Shown here: piece by piece, positions 1 to 7,452 of the stretch
Layout: every line of letters begins with the position of its first letter
Numbering within the stretch: the first letter of the stretch is position 1
Source: Kiritimatiellia bacterium
GTDB taxonomy: Bacteria; Verrucomicrobiota; Kiritimatiellia; SLAD01
Reading direction: 5' to 3'
Assembly: GCA_007136425.1 (NCBI GenBank)
Contig: SLGY01000001.1
Location: forward strand, 1-52,805
Length of the DNA stretch: 52,805 nt
The notes under the pieces: generated by a model
Told to the model about the DNA's origin: nothing
The model's database searches: none
What the model saw: only the letters and a program-made list of their open reading frames with translations
Translations under genes and position numbers: made by a program

Positions 1-1652
1 ACCAGCAACACAAGGAGCCCGTACCCGAAAACGCGCCAGCGCCGCGAGGACATGAGCAATCCCCCGAAAATGAACCCGTACCACAGCGCGATCCAGCCCG
101 CGCCCGGCGAACGCACATGCCAGTGCCCGCCCGGCAAACGCGCAAGGCCGTCCACCAATCCGATCAGGCCGGACAGAATAACCCGGTTCGCATGATTGAA
201 CACCTCCGCGCCGAAATCCGACAACACGCCGAAGATCAGGGTAAGAATTCCGGTCAGCACAATCACAAAAGCCGCAGGGATCACGAACAGGTTCCCGATC
301 AAAGCCACCGGCGAAAACAGATTGAAGTACTGCGCCGTCAACGGCGCGGACGACAACCATGCCGCTGCCGAGGCCGCAGCCAACCCGGTCACCCAGATCA
401 ATCCTCTCGCACTGAACGACCGTTGCCGATCCGAAGAAGTCACGCGATAGGCGTCGGGCGCCCACCATTCGCGGGCCGGGCCGGCGAACAGGGGATATAG
501 ACGAATCATTCCGGCCACGATCACGAACGAGAAGATAAATCCCGGCGAGGTCAATTGCGTCGGCGCCACCGCAAGAATCAGCAGCGCCGCCAAGGCCCAC
601 GCCGAAGCCGTGTCCGGCTTTCGATTGAACAGGAAGGCGGAACTGAACGCCAACGCCATCGTGCAGGCGCGCAAGGCGCTCGGGCGCATGCCCGTGGCCA
701 CCGTATAGAGAATCAGCAGCGGGCCCACATACAAAACCCAACGCGTCCGCGACGCGCCGCAGGCGCGCACCCCCACCAGCAACAACGTCCCGACAATCCC
801 CACATGCAATCCGGAAATGGCAAAGATATGTAACGTCCCCGTCAACGCGAACAGACGATGATGATCGGTCGGCAATTCATGCCGATAACCCAATAACAGG
901 GCGCGTAGAATGCCCGCCACCTCCGGATACATTTCCAGACCCCGACCCAGCCGTTCCGCCGCCATGCGGCGTCCCGCGAAACTGAAATGTTTGACCGGGT
1001 TCCCGTGCCCGCTCGAAAGGCGCGCGCCGTCCGCCTCATCCGCCTGCATGCGATACGGAGGAAGAAAAGCCCAACGCCAATCACGACGGTCACGATGCCG
1101 AACCACCCCGGTGAACGACCAACGTTCCCCGTACGCGGGGACGACGGATTCGGAGGCGGCCCGCCAATGGACATCCACCGTGCCCGACGCCTGCTGAAAT
1201 CGACCCAGCCGGTCCACGGCTTCCACGCGCAAGGTCATGCGCCAGATCACGTCGTTCGAGGCCCGACCCGGTTCTTGAATCGGATCGTCCACGATGATCC
1301 CGCGCACGGTCATATGTTCGCGGGACCGGTCCATCAACGCACCCAACGCCCGTGCCGAAGGATTGCGCGCATCCATCGCCGCATGCGCCCACGCCGCGAG
1401 GAAGATGGTTGCCCAAAGAAATGGAACGGAGGCCGTGCGTCGTACCAACGCCGCGCCCACAGCCGCCGTGACGAAAGCCGTTCCCAGTGGCCACGCGGGA
1501 GAAACCGTGAAGGACAAACCCGTCAGGACACCTGCGACCAGACAGGCCAAGGCGCCGATAAGCGGTCGGCGTATACGGGTTCGACGGGCCCGCGCCCCGT
1601 ACGACAGCGGGGGATGAAGTTCGTTGTCCGGCTTATTCCGCCACGGCCACAC
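1..1652 (-). CDS. comEC: ComEC/Rec2-type DNA uptake channel, N-terminal part (cut by window edge)
   Basis: An open minus-strand frame runs off the left edge, giving about 550 codons. It begins with a hydrophobic segment, then a soluble domain of short strands (about residues 70-190, the DUF4131/OB-like part). The competence-domain signature follows: LTGTLHIFAISGLHVGIVG matches the conserved SGLHxG helix of ComEC. Many membrane helices come after it. The C-terminal metallo-beta-lactamase-like domain lies outside the window. ComEC forms the inner-membrane channel for single-stranded DNA in natural transformation. I chose the GTG at 1652 because no ATG lies in frame before the first helix; this start overlaps the end of thiD by 20 bp, which suggests translational coupling. 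The Shine-Dalgarno is weak, so the start is uncertain while the family call is firm. Confidence 0.9.
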   Translation of the reverse strand, partial: MWPWRNKPDNELHPPLSYGARARRTRIRRPLIGALACLVAGVLTGLSFTVSPAWPLGTAFVTAAVGAALVRRTASVPFLWATIFLAAWAHAAMDARNPSARALGALMDRSREHMTVRGIIVDDPIQEPGRASNDVIWRMTLRVEAVDRLGRFQQASGTVDVHWRAASESVVPAYGERWSFTGVVRHRDRRDWRWAFLPPYRMQADEADGARLSSGHGNPVKHFSFAGRRMAAERLGRGLEMYPEVAGILRALLLGYRHELPTDHHRLFALTGTLHIFAISGLHVGIVGTLLLVGVRACGASRTRWVLYVGPLLILYTVATGMRPSALRACTMALAFSSAFLFNRKPDTASAWALAALLILAVAPTQLTSPGFIFSFVIVAGMIRLYPLFAGPAREWWAPDAYRVTSSDRQRSFSARGLIWVTGLAAASAAAWLSSAPLTAQYFNLFSPVALIGNLFVIPAAFVIVLTGILTLIFGVLSDFGAEVFNHANRVILSGLIGLVDGLARLPGGHWHVRSPGAGWIALWYGFIFGGLLMSSRRWRVFGYGLLVLL

Positions 1653-2460
1653 CGGAATCCCAATCGAAATTCAACGGTTGATGGCGTCCGACTTCCCGCG
1701 CCTCTTCGAGCGCCCGGTACACATAATTCTTCGCGAGTTGTACGGCGTCGCTCATCAACTCGCGTTTCGCCAGATAAGCCGTCAGGGCGGCGGAAAAAGC
1801 GCAACCGGCGCCATGCGTTTGCGCCGCGCGAATGCGCGGAGCCGAAAACACGTACTCCTCGCCTTCATCGTAGAGCACGTCAATCACGTCATCGCCGCCC
1901 AGATGCCCGCCTTTGGCGACACAGGCCACATCGAAATGGTCGCCGATTTCCCGGGCCGCTTCGCGTAATTCGTCGATGGAAGAAATTGAATGCCCGCACA
2001 GGATCTCCGCCTCATGCAGGTTCGGCGTCACCACGCGCGCCTGGGGCAGCAGCTCGGATTTCACCGCTTCAATGGCGTCCGCCTGCAAAAGTCGCGCGCC
2101 GGAAGCCGCCACCATCACCGGGTCCACGACCAGAATGGGAATGCCTTCCCGGATATCCTCCGCCGCCACCACGCGCACAATCTCCGTGGAATAGAGCATG
2201 CCGGTCTTGGCCACACTCACGGGGAACGAGTCACAGACCGCCTTGATCTGGCTCAATACCATGTCCGGATCCACCGCCTGAATCCCGGACACCGCGTCCG
2301 GACTCTGGGCCGTCACGCACGTGATCGCCGAGGCGCCGAACACGTCCAACGCCGAAAACGTCTTCAGATCGGCTTGTATACCGGCGCCGCCCCCGCTATC
2401 GGACCCGGCAATGGTCAACACCACGGGACACTCGTTCTTTCCACTGGATACCGCATTCAT
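1633..2460 (-). CDS. thiD: Hydroxymethylpyrimidine/phosphomethylpyrimidine kinase
   Basis: The 275-aa product is of normal family length. It starts with the ribokinase-fold glycine motif ([18 protein letters not shown]). It also carries [21 protein letters not shown], and the C-terminal anion-hole motif [12 protein letters not shown]; the usual form is THGTGCT. ThiD phosphorylates HMP and HMP-P to give HMP-PP, the pyrimidine half of thiamine. It is cytosolic. The gene sits just upstream of comEC on the same strand and overlaps it, so the pair is probably one transcript. No thiamine riboswitch or other thi gene was seen here. The repeat element at 2522..2667 lies right upstream of its start. 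Confidence 0.93.
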   Translation of the reverse strand: MNAVSSGKNECPVVLTIAGSDSGGGAGIQADLKTFSALDVFGASAITCVTAQSPDAVSGIQAVDPDMVLSQIKAVCDSFPVSVAKTGMLYSTEIVRVVAAEDIREGIPILVVDPVMVAASGARLLQADAIEAVKSELLPQARVVTPNLHEAEILCGHSISSIDELREAAREIGDHFDVACVAKGGHLGGDDVIDVLYDEGEEYVFSAPRIRAAQTHGAGCAFSAALTAYLAKRELMSDAVQLAKNYVYRALEEAREVGRHQPLNFDWDSGVAVAE

Positions 2461-2521
2461 AGGACGCGATATTCAAACACCGACTTGATACTGTCAAGCT
2501 CAGGCATCGTGCGAAAGTCCG

Positions 2522-2667
2522 AATCCTTAGCGAATAATCGCCGGGGACCCGCCTGCGCAAAGCCGGCGCGGCAGGCAGAGCCCCGGCCTACAACCACAGA
2601 GTAGGCCGGACCTCTGCGTCCGGCGGATTCACCCAATGGGGTCCGTTTGCCGGGGTCGCTAAGGATT
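2522..2667. repeat. Hairpin-rich intergenic element with 12-bp terminal inverted repeats
   Basis: AATCCTTAGCGA at 2522..2533 is matched by its exact reverse complement at 2656..2667. Inside are GCCTGC/GGCAGGC arms and a 9-bp stem CCGGCCTAC (2583..2591) / GTAGGCCGG (2601..2609) with a 9-nt loop. The rest of the thiD upstream gap (2461..2782) holds this element and the promoter at 2713..2741. No ORF in it looks real. The layout resembles a MITE or REP/BIME-like element; no target-site duplication was established. Confidence 0.6.
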
Positions 2668-2712
2668 GTGGTGAGAACGATGGAATCCGACAGGAATCGA
2701 GCCAAAACAGAA

Positions 2713-2741
2713 TTGACAAATTTCAAGACGGCTCCTACGCT
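2713..2741 (+). promoter_or_regulatory. Sigma70-type promoter for the coiled-coil protein gene
   Basis: A perfect -35 TTGACA (2713..2718) is followed by a 17-bp spacer and TACGCT (2736..2741), which matches the -10 at T, A and final T. It points at the gene starting at 2783, about 40 bp downstream. Confidence 0.6.
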
Positions 2742-2782
2742 GGCTGTTAGTCACTAAGCATTTTCTTGAGGAAGATTCAATT

Positions 2783-3613
2783 ATGGCAAAGCTACTGAAA
2801 CCGATGGTCATCGTTTTGCTGGTCCTCAGCATCGCCTCACTCGTGCTCGGCATCATGTTGTTCAACGAGCGCGAAATCATGAAAGGCCGCACGCAACGCC
2901 TTGAAAACGCCGTCGCCGAGTTCGCTCAAAGTCTGCATTACGAGGATTTGGATCGCCAGGCGCTCATGGATTATGACCGGATGGAAACCGTCTTGAACCG
3001 CGTCAACGTTCATGCCGCTCTCACGTGGCAGGAACTGCAGGACACGATTCAAGATTTGGCCAACACCCGCCTTGATCTGGAACAAACCCGCGAAGAATTG
3101 CGCGTCACACAAGACCAACTGGACGCCGCCGAGCAACGGATCGCCCGGCTCGAAGACGACCTCGAAGAACGCACCGCGGAACTCGCGCGCGCCAACCAGG
3201 AAATCACACAACTCGAGAGAGACAAATCAAGACTCGAAGGGCGCGTAGACGAGATGGAAATGCAAATCGCGCAGATGGAAGAAGAGCAGCTGGAAATGGA
3301 AGAGACCATCGCCGACCAGCGCGCGGACATCGAAGAATTGGAGGCGCAACTATTCCCCGACGACGATGTCATCGGAACCCCGCCCGGACTGACCGGCCGG
3401 ATTCTGGTGGTGAACCCGGATTGGAACTTTGTCGTACTCAATGTCGGCAGGGAAGACGGACTGAGCCTCAACACCGAAATGCTGGTCCACCGCGAGGATG
3501 CCTTGGTCGGACGCGTCCGCGTCAGCAGCGTGGAAGATCGCTTATCCGTCGCCGAAATCATCAGCGACTGGGAACAGCTCCCCTTGGAGGAAGGCGACCA
3601 TGTCCTCTTCTAA
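2783..3613 (+). CDS. Membrane-anchored coiled-coil protein with C-terminal beta domain
   Basis: This 276-aa protein has an uncleaved N-terminal membrane helix (about residues 8-27). A long charged heptad-rich coiled coil covers about residues 90-190. A glycine/valine-rich C-terminal domain follows (about 200-276) and contains LTGRILVVNPDWNFVVLNVG and a VGRVRV segment. The order helix - coiled coil - small beta domain recalls MreC-like envelope proteins, but I cannot claim membership. It probably faces the periplasm. The start has GAGGAAG upstream of the ATG. Its last codons overlap the following 45-aa membrane peptide by 14 bp, so the two are likely translationally coupled. The function is unknown; a structural or envelope-scaffold role is inference. 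Confidence 0.8.
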   Translation: MAKLLKPMVIVLLVLSIASLVLGIMLFNEREIMKGRTQRLENAVAEFAQSLHYEDLDRQALMDYDRMETVLNRVNVHAALTWQELQDTIQDLANTRLDLEQTREELRVTQDQLDAAEQRIARLEDDLEERTAELARANQEITQLERDKSRLEGRVDEMEMQIAQMEEEQLEMEETIADQRADIEELEAQLFPDDDVIGTPPGLTGRILVVNPDWNFVVLNVGREDGLSLNTEMLVHREDALVGRVRVSSVEDRLSVAEIISDWEQLPLEEGDHVLF

Positions 3614-3737
3614 ATCCGCCGGCATCATGGGGCTCCTGGCCCTCATCGCGGTACTGCTTTTCATCGCGTTGATTGGACTGCAGATAGCGGAGATGCTATA
3701 TTATCGGGCGGATCCGTCCGTGTGGCCGATCCAGTAG
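3600..3737 (+). CDS. 45-aa single-pass membrane peptide
   Basis: The ATG at 3600 lies within the end of the preceding gene and has an excellent Shine-Dalgarno (TTGGAGGAAGG). The peptide is almost entirely one membrane helix (IMGLLALIAVLLFIALIGL), followed by a short tail ending in RADPSVWPIQ. The 14-bp overlap with the coiled-coil gene and the strong ribosome site support a real gene. I do not recognise the family. A partner of the upstream membrane-anchored protein is the obvious hypothesis. Confidence 0.65.
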   Translation: MSSSKSAGIMGLLALIAVLLFIALIGLQIAEMLYYRADPSVWPIQ

Positions 3738-3762
3738 CAAGCCCGCATAGAGGGACTGAGCA

Positions 3763-3930
3763 ATGAAATCATTCCAGTCAATTATTTCACGTATCGGCGT
3801 TGTTGCGGCGACGGCCTTGTTCGTCGTTGGATGCGCCACGCCCGATGATCGACGCGAATCCGACCTTCCGTGGAACCAGCCCCAGCCTTGGGAAGGCAGC
3901 CCGTACATCCCAGGTATGGACCGGTATTGA
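3763..3930 (+). CDS. Small lipoprotein (55 aa)
   Basis: The ATG at 3763 opens a 55-aa protein with a signal peptide (MKSFQ...VVAATALFVVGC). The lipobox is VVGC, with Cys at about residue 24. The mature part is only about 32 residues, rich in Pro and Trp (DLPWNQPQPWEGSPYIPG). It is therefore predicted to be a tiny lipid-anchored envelope protein. It is the third gene of the 2783-3930 set, 25 bp after the 45-aa membrane peptide. The short PW-rich tail looks like a conserved family motif, but I cannot name it from sequence alone. Confidence 0.7.
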   Translation: MKSFQSIISRIGVVAATALFVVGCATPDDRRESDLPWNQPQPWEGSPYIPGMDRY

Positions 3931-3973
3931 AGAATGGTTGATGGTTAATGGTTGATGGCAGACGAGGGGCAGG

Positions 3974-4996
3974 TCAGGGCACCTTAACCAGATCCTGCTC
4001 GATCAGTTTCTCCGCGATCTGGATCGCGTTTTGCGCCGCACCTTTCCAGAGATTATCCCCCGCCACAAACAGGGCCAATCCGTTATCCACGCTCGTGTCC
4101 AGGCGTATGCGCCCGACAAACACATCTTCCTTGCCGGACGCCGTAATCGGCATCGGAAACTCCGCACGGCTCAGATCATCCATCACGCGCACACCGGGCG
4201 CTTGCGACAACACCTCGCGCGCATCCTCGACCGAAAGCGGTTTTTTCAGCTCCAGATGAATCGCTTCGCTATGACTATTGAAGACCGGCACGCGCACACA
4301 GGTCGTCGACACCCGGATCGAGTCATCGCCGAGAATCTTATGCGTTTCCCGCTTCATCTTCAGCTCTTCGCTCGTCACGCCGGGCTCCACCTTGTCGCCG
4401 CCGATCTGCGGCAACACGTTGAAAGCGATGGGATGAGGATACACCTCCGTCTGCGGATCCTGGCCCGCCGCCCAGGCGCGCGTCTGATCCTCCAATTCCG
4501 TCACGGCGGCCGCGCCCGTGCCCGACACGGCCTGATAGGTGCACGCCACAAATCGTTCGACGCCCGCCGCGCGATGCAACGGCGCAATGGCCATCAACGC
4601 GATAATGGTGCTGCAATTCGGATTGGCCAGAAATCCCTGATGCCCCTGTACCGCTTCCGGATTCACTTCCGGCACCACAAGCGGCACCCGATCATCCATG
4701 CGAAAATCGTCGCCGTTATCGATCACGATACAACCGCGCCGTACCGCCTCCCAGCCGAGGGTCTGCGACGCGCCCTTCGCCCCTTCCGTACCGGCAAAAA
4801 ACGCAAAATCCATTCCGTCCAGCGCTTCCGGCGACGCCGGCAACACATGATACGTATCGCCGTCGATCACCTCTTCGCGCTCGCGTCGCGCGAGGATGGT
4901 CACGGATTCCGCCGGGAAGTTGCGGCGCTTCAACAGCCGGATCATCTCCGTGCCTACCGCGCCGATACCCACTACCGCTACTTTGAATTTTTCCAT
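3974..4996 (-). CDS. asd: Aspartate-semialdehyde dehydrogenase
   Basis: The 340-aa product has an N-terminal Rossmann motif (VAVVGIGAVG), the catalytic-cysteine loop NPNCST (Cys128 from the chosen start), and the His/Arg motif RVPVFNSHSEA. It reduces aspartyl phosphate to aspartate semialdehyde, feeding lysine/diaminopimelate, threonine and methionine synthesis. The usual DNSSAFRM segment reads DNGDDFRM here, a modest divergence. I chose MEKFKVAVVG as start. An in-frame ATG at 5017 would add seven residues and has a GAGGCGA upstream, so it cannot be excluded. The gene follows tRNA-Glu on the same strand, with the palindrome array at 5034..5145 between them. Confidence 0.92.
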   Translation of the reverse strand: MEKFKVAVVGIGAVGTEMIRLLKRRNFPAESVTILARREREEVIDGDTYHVLPASPEALDGMDFAFFAGTEGAKGASQTLGWEAVRRGCIVIDNGDDFRMDDRVPLVVPEVNPEAVQGHQGFLANPNCSTIIALMAIAPLHRAAGVERFVACTYQAVSGTGAAAVTELEDQTRAWAAGQDPQTEVYPHPIAFNVLPQIGGDKVEPGVTSEELKMKRETHKILGDDSIRVSTTCVRVPVFNSHSEAIHLELKKPLSVEDAREVLSQAPGVRVMDDLSRAEFPMPITASGKEDVFVGRIRLDTSVDNGLALFVAGDNLWKGAAQNAIQIAEKLIEQDLVKVP

Positions 4997-5033
4997 CGTT
5001 CCCATCCTGTCCGTCATCGAATTCTCGCCTCAC

Positions 5034-5145
5034 GTTTTCCAATGATTGGAAAACGGCAGCCTCTTTTTTCCAATCGTTGGAAGCCCGCAACCGTGGGTTT
5101 TCCAATCGTTGGAAATCATGGACGCCCGGCTTCCCATGCTTGGAA
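5034..5145. repeat. Array of four TTCCAAT-N-TTGGAA-type palindromes with 31-32 bp period
   Basis: The 15-bp palindromic cores lie at 5037..5051 (TTCCAATGATTGGAA), 5068..5082 and 5100..5114 (both TTCCAATCGTTGGAA), and 5131..5145 (TTCCCATGCTTGGAA). Start-to-start distances are 31, 32 and 31 bp, about three helical turns. The first copy extends to a perfect 21-bp palindrome (5034..5054). The segments between copies are unrelated to each other. The last copy ends one base before the CCA end of tRNA-Glu; the first lies 37 bp from the asd start codon. Confidence 0.8.
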
Positions 5146-5146
5146 A

Positions 5147-5222
5147 TGGCGTCCCCAAGGGGACTCGAACCCCTGTTTTCGGGATGAAAACCCGATGTCC
5201 TAGGCCTCTAGACGATGGGGAC
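5147..5222 (-). tRNA. tRNA-Glu (anticodon TTC)
   Basis: The minus strand reads GTCCCCATCGTCTAGAGG at the 5' end and folds into a complete cloverleaf. The acceptor stem is GTCCCCA/TGGGGAC. The anticodon stem is TCGGG/CCCGA around loop TTTTCAT (anticodon TTC). The T arm is CAGGG-GTTCGAG-TCCCC type. The discriminator is G and CCA is encoded. It lies upstream of asd in the same direction, with the palindrome array beginning immediately after its 3' end. Confidence 0.95.
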
Positions 5223-5315
5223 GCATGCGCCCTGCTGCAAAGGGCTGTGTACCATAGCATATTCCGCCCGCCCCGCAACCGGAAAACGCGGAAAAACGCG
5301 CGTCACAGGCCCCCC

Positions 5316-5359
5316 GATCTGTCAAATAATTTGACGATCGTCAAATTGAATGACAGATG
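5316..5359. repeat. 44-bp palindrome, family copy 1 (3' end of queA)
   Basis: The repeat is a near-perfect palindrome centred on TTGACGATCGTCAA. It abuts the queA stop codon (5360..5362) on the downstream side of queA. Two further copies are at 26555..26598 and 26963..27006. All three share a C-rich left flank ending CCGATCTGTC. As a hairpin it could terminate queA transcription, but there is no U-run. Confidence 0.75.
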
Positions 5360-6406
5360 TCAAAGGATGAGCATGCAGTCGCCGTAACTGTAAAAGCGGT
5401 ATTTTTCGCGCACGGCCTGCGCGTAGGCCTCCAGGATCAGGTCCCGGCCGCCGAACGCGCAGATCATCATGAGCAGCGTGGACTTGGGCAGATGGAAATT
5501 GGTCATGAGCATGTCCACGGCACGAAACTCGAACGGCGGATAGATAAAAAGCGCCGACCGGCCGGCACACGCTTCGATCGCGCCACGCTCGCGGATGACC
5601 GTTTCCAACGTGCGGACTGTGGTGCTTCCGACGGCGATCACGCGCCCGCCGGCGGCTCGCGCTTCACGGTGAAGTCGGGCCGCCTCTTCAGGGACCCGGT
5701 AGCGTTCGCTTTCCATCTCATGCCCCTCCACCTCGTCGGCGACTACGGGGCGGAAGGTCCCGAGCCCGACGTGCAGCGTCACGGCGGTCCGGCGCACGCC
5801 GGAGGTGTCCAGATCCCGCAGTAGCTCCGTGGAGAAGTGCAATCCCGCCGTGGGCGCGGCCACCGCGCCGGGCTCACTGGCGTAGACGGTTTGATACCGT
5901 GCTCGGTCTTCGGCGGTTTGCTCCGAGACGGGTGTCTTGCGGTCAATATAAGGCGGCAAGGGCGGCAACCCGATCGCTTCCAATTGCTCCAGGAAAGGGC
6001 CGTCCGATTCAAACCGCACGTGCGCACGGCCCCGTTCGCCGTCCTTCAGCAATACGGCCTGCAGCCGTCCGCCTCCGAAGAAGAGCCTCGCACCCGGACG
6101 CGGACGACGCGAACAACGAAGCAGCACGTCCCAGATCCCGGGCTCAAGCTCTTCAAGCAGCAGCAATTCAACCTGTCCGCCGGTGCCCTCCTTGACCCCC
6201 AACAGGCGCGCCGGTATGACGCGGGTATCGTTCACGACCAGCACGTCGGGCTTCGCGAAGTAGCTCGGCAAATCGGAGACCCGTCGATGTTCGATCCGGC
6301 CATCCCGGCGATGCACCACCATCAAGCGCGCGTGTTCACGCTTCGCCGCGGGTTCCTGGGCGATGAGCGTTTGGGGCAATTCAAAGTTGAATAATTCGGT
6401 CTGCAT
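5360..6406 (-). CDS. queA: S-adenosylmethionine:tRNA ribosyltransferase-isomerase
   Basis: The 348-aa product begins with the family N-terminus (FNFELPQTLIAQEPAAKREHAR). It carries the conserved VVNDTRVIPARLLG, PTAGLHFS, VTLHVGLGTFRPV and TNFHLPKSTLLMM motifs. QueA transfers the ribose of SAM to preQ1 in tRNA to make epoxyqueuosine, a late step of queuosine synthesis in the cytosol. I chose the ATG at 6406 (MQTELFNFELP). The longer in-frame start at 6478 would add a 24-residue low-homology extension. It appears to be transcribed alone. Confidence 0.95.
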   Translation of the reverse strand: MQTELFNFELPQTLIAQEPAAKREHARLMVVHRRDGRIEHRRVSDLPSYFAKPDVLVVNDTRVIPARLLGVKEGTGGQVELLLLEELEPGIWDVLLRCSRRPRPGARLFFGGGRLQAVLLKDGERGRAHVRFESDGPFLEQLEAIGLPPLPPYIDRKTPVSEQTAEDRARYQTVYASEPGAVAAPTAGLHFSTELLRDLDTSGVRRTAVTLHVGLGTFRPVVADEVEGHEMESERYRVPEEAARLHREARAAGGRVIAVGSTTVRTLETVIRERGAIEACAGRSALFIYPPFEFRAVDMLMTNFHLPKSTLLMMICAFGGRDLILEAYAQAVREKYRFYSYGDCMLIL

Positions 6407-6547
6407 ACCGCGATTCCGCCAACGTGATCGGCATGAATCTATTCCTTTGTCCGGCGGGGCGCAAGAATCTCGTTCCATCAGAATTAGGCCGATCTTTGGA
6501 TGCGCCGAAGCCGTCTCACATAAATTGGCGAGTTGCTCAACACCGTG

Positions 6548-6577
6548 TTGACTTATGGGGCGGTGATCGTGTATATT
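6548..6577 (+). promoter_or_regulatory. Sigma70-type promoter for the prepilin-like gene
   Basis: TTGACT (6548..6553), an 18-bp spacer and TATATT (6572..6577) form a good consensus match. The site lies 85 bp upstream of the ATG at 6662, leaving a 5' leader of about 75 nt. Confidence 0.6.
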
Positions 6578-6661
6578 CTGTACGTGCAGTTAACGATGGT
6601 AACGACCAGTCAACGCATCAGTCCGGTTCTGACGCGCCTGGCGAAAAACGGAGAAAAGCGC

Positions 6662-7321
6662 ATGAATATGAAGGGACACAAAAGCAAACTGAAAGGCTTT
6701 ACGCTGGTGGAGCTGCTGGTTGTTATCGCCATTATCGCGGTACTTGCCGCGCTGCTATTCCCGGCGATTCAAGGCGTGTTGATGCGAGGTCGCGCCACGG
6801 GCTTGGCGAGCGATGGACGCCAGATTTATACCGCCATCTTCAGTCACATGACCGATCCGGCCCGAATGGCCGGGGGCGCTCTTGAGTTCGGCTATCCGAG
6901 GGAGGGCACGGAAGAGGATGATTTCGAATTCTCGACCTCCACGGATTTCTTCCGATTCCTGGTGGAGCAGAACGTCATGTCGGTGACTTTCGATTTCTTT
7001 GGCGCACCCGGATTGCGGCGACCGGATAATCCGGATGACCCGGCCTCCTTTGAGGAACAACATAATGCGTGGAAGGTGGTGGCGAACCTGCGCGAGCGCA
7101 GCCGTGACAGTCTGCCTTTCGTCTATACGCGGAATATGACCATGACCTACGACGGCTCCGAGCCGGAGCTTGATCCGGATCAGCATCCTTTCCGCGACTT
7201 CCTGGCCGTTTCGGTATCCAAAGGCGGCAGCTCACGCATTTACACGGCGGAAATGCTGGAAGACGGCGAGTTCTTCAATGAGCAAGGGCAAAACGACAAT
7301 CTCGTCACGCTGGATCCGTAA
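6662..7321 (+). CDS. Prepilin-type (type II pseudopilin-like) protein
   Basis: The 219-aa product has a class III signal: a short basic leader, cleavage after Gly in KLKGFTLVELLVVIAIIAVLAAL, Glu at +5 and a hydrophobic helix. The following roughly 190 residues are acidic and not recognisable beyond the pilin-like N-terminus. The ATG at 6662 has GGAGAA upstream; an in-frame start at 6533 would put about 43 unrelated residues before the signal. PilD-type processing and assembly by a type II/IV system elsewhere in the genome is inferred. It is a single-gene unit with promoter and terminator, as is common for the many orphan prepilin-like proteins of PVC bacteria. Confidence 0.85.
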   Translation: MNMKGHKSKLKGFTLVELLVVIAIIAVLAALLFPAIQGVLMRGRATGLASDGRQIYTAIFSHMTDPARMAGGALEFGYPREGTEEDDFEFSTSTDFFRFLVEQNVMSVTFDFFGAPGLRRPDNPDDPASFEEQHNAWKVVANLRERSRDSLPFVYTRNMTMTYDGSEPELDPDQHPFRDFLAVSVSKGGSSRIYTAEMLEDGEFFNEQGQNDNLVTLDP

Positions 7322-7345
7322 CTCGACCGAAAAGAAAAGCACTAG

Positions 7346-7383
7346 AACCCCTTTCCCGTGATCAGCGGGAAAGGGGTTTTTAT
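7346..7383 (+). terminator. Rho-independent terminator after the prepilin-like gene
   Basis: A 13-bp stem, AACCCCTTTCCCG paired with CGGGAAAGGGGTT, encloses a 7-nt loop and runs straight into a T-rich tract. It lies 24 bp after the stop codon. Confidence 0.92.
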
Positions 7384-7413
7384 TTGCGGCCCCGCCAACG
7401 CTGCGCGTATAGT
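7384..7413 (+). promoter_or_regulatory. Probable glmS promoter
   Basis: TTGCGG (7384..7389), an 18-bp spacer and TATAGT (7408..7413) lie right after the terminator and 40 bp before the glmS ATG. The -10 is good and the -35 matches at four positions. No glmS ribozyme was seen; the leader is too short to hold one. Confidence 0.5.
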
Positions 7414-7452
7414 GGCGCGAAATCCGTCGGGCTCGGATTGGGAGGAACTGTT

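Noticed and set aside
987..2246. 419-codon plus-strand ORF across comEC and thiD
   Set aside because: It is antisense to two well-supported genes and is Arg/Pro-rich without domains.
2457..2726. 89-codon minus ORF upstream of thiD
   Set aside because: It is formed by the hairpin element and lacks a ribosome site or any recognisable motif.
5034..5145. CRISPR-like array because of regularly spaced repeats
   Set aside because: The repeats are 15-bp palindromes with 16-17 bp intervals, only four units, and no cas genes or leader. The size and symmetry do not fit CRISPR.
4031..5203. 390-codon plus-strand ORF
   Set aside because: It is the antisense shadow of asd and runs through tRNA-Glu. The His/Arg-rich composition is typical of high-GC shadow frames.
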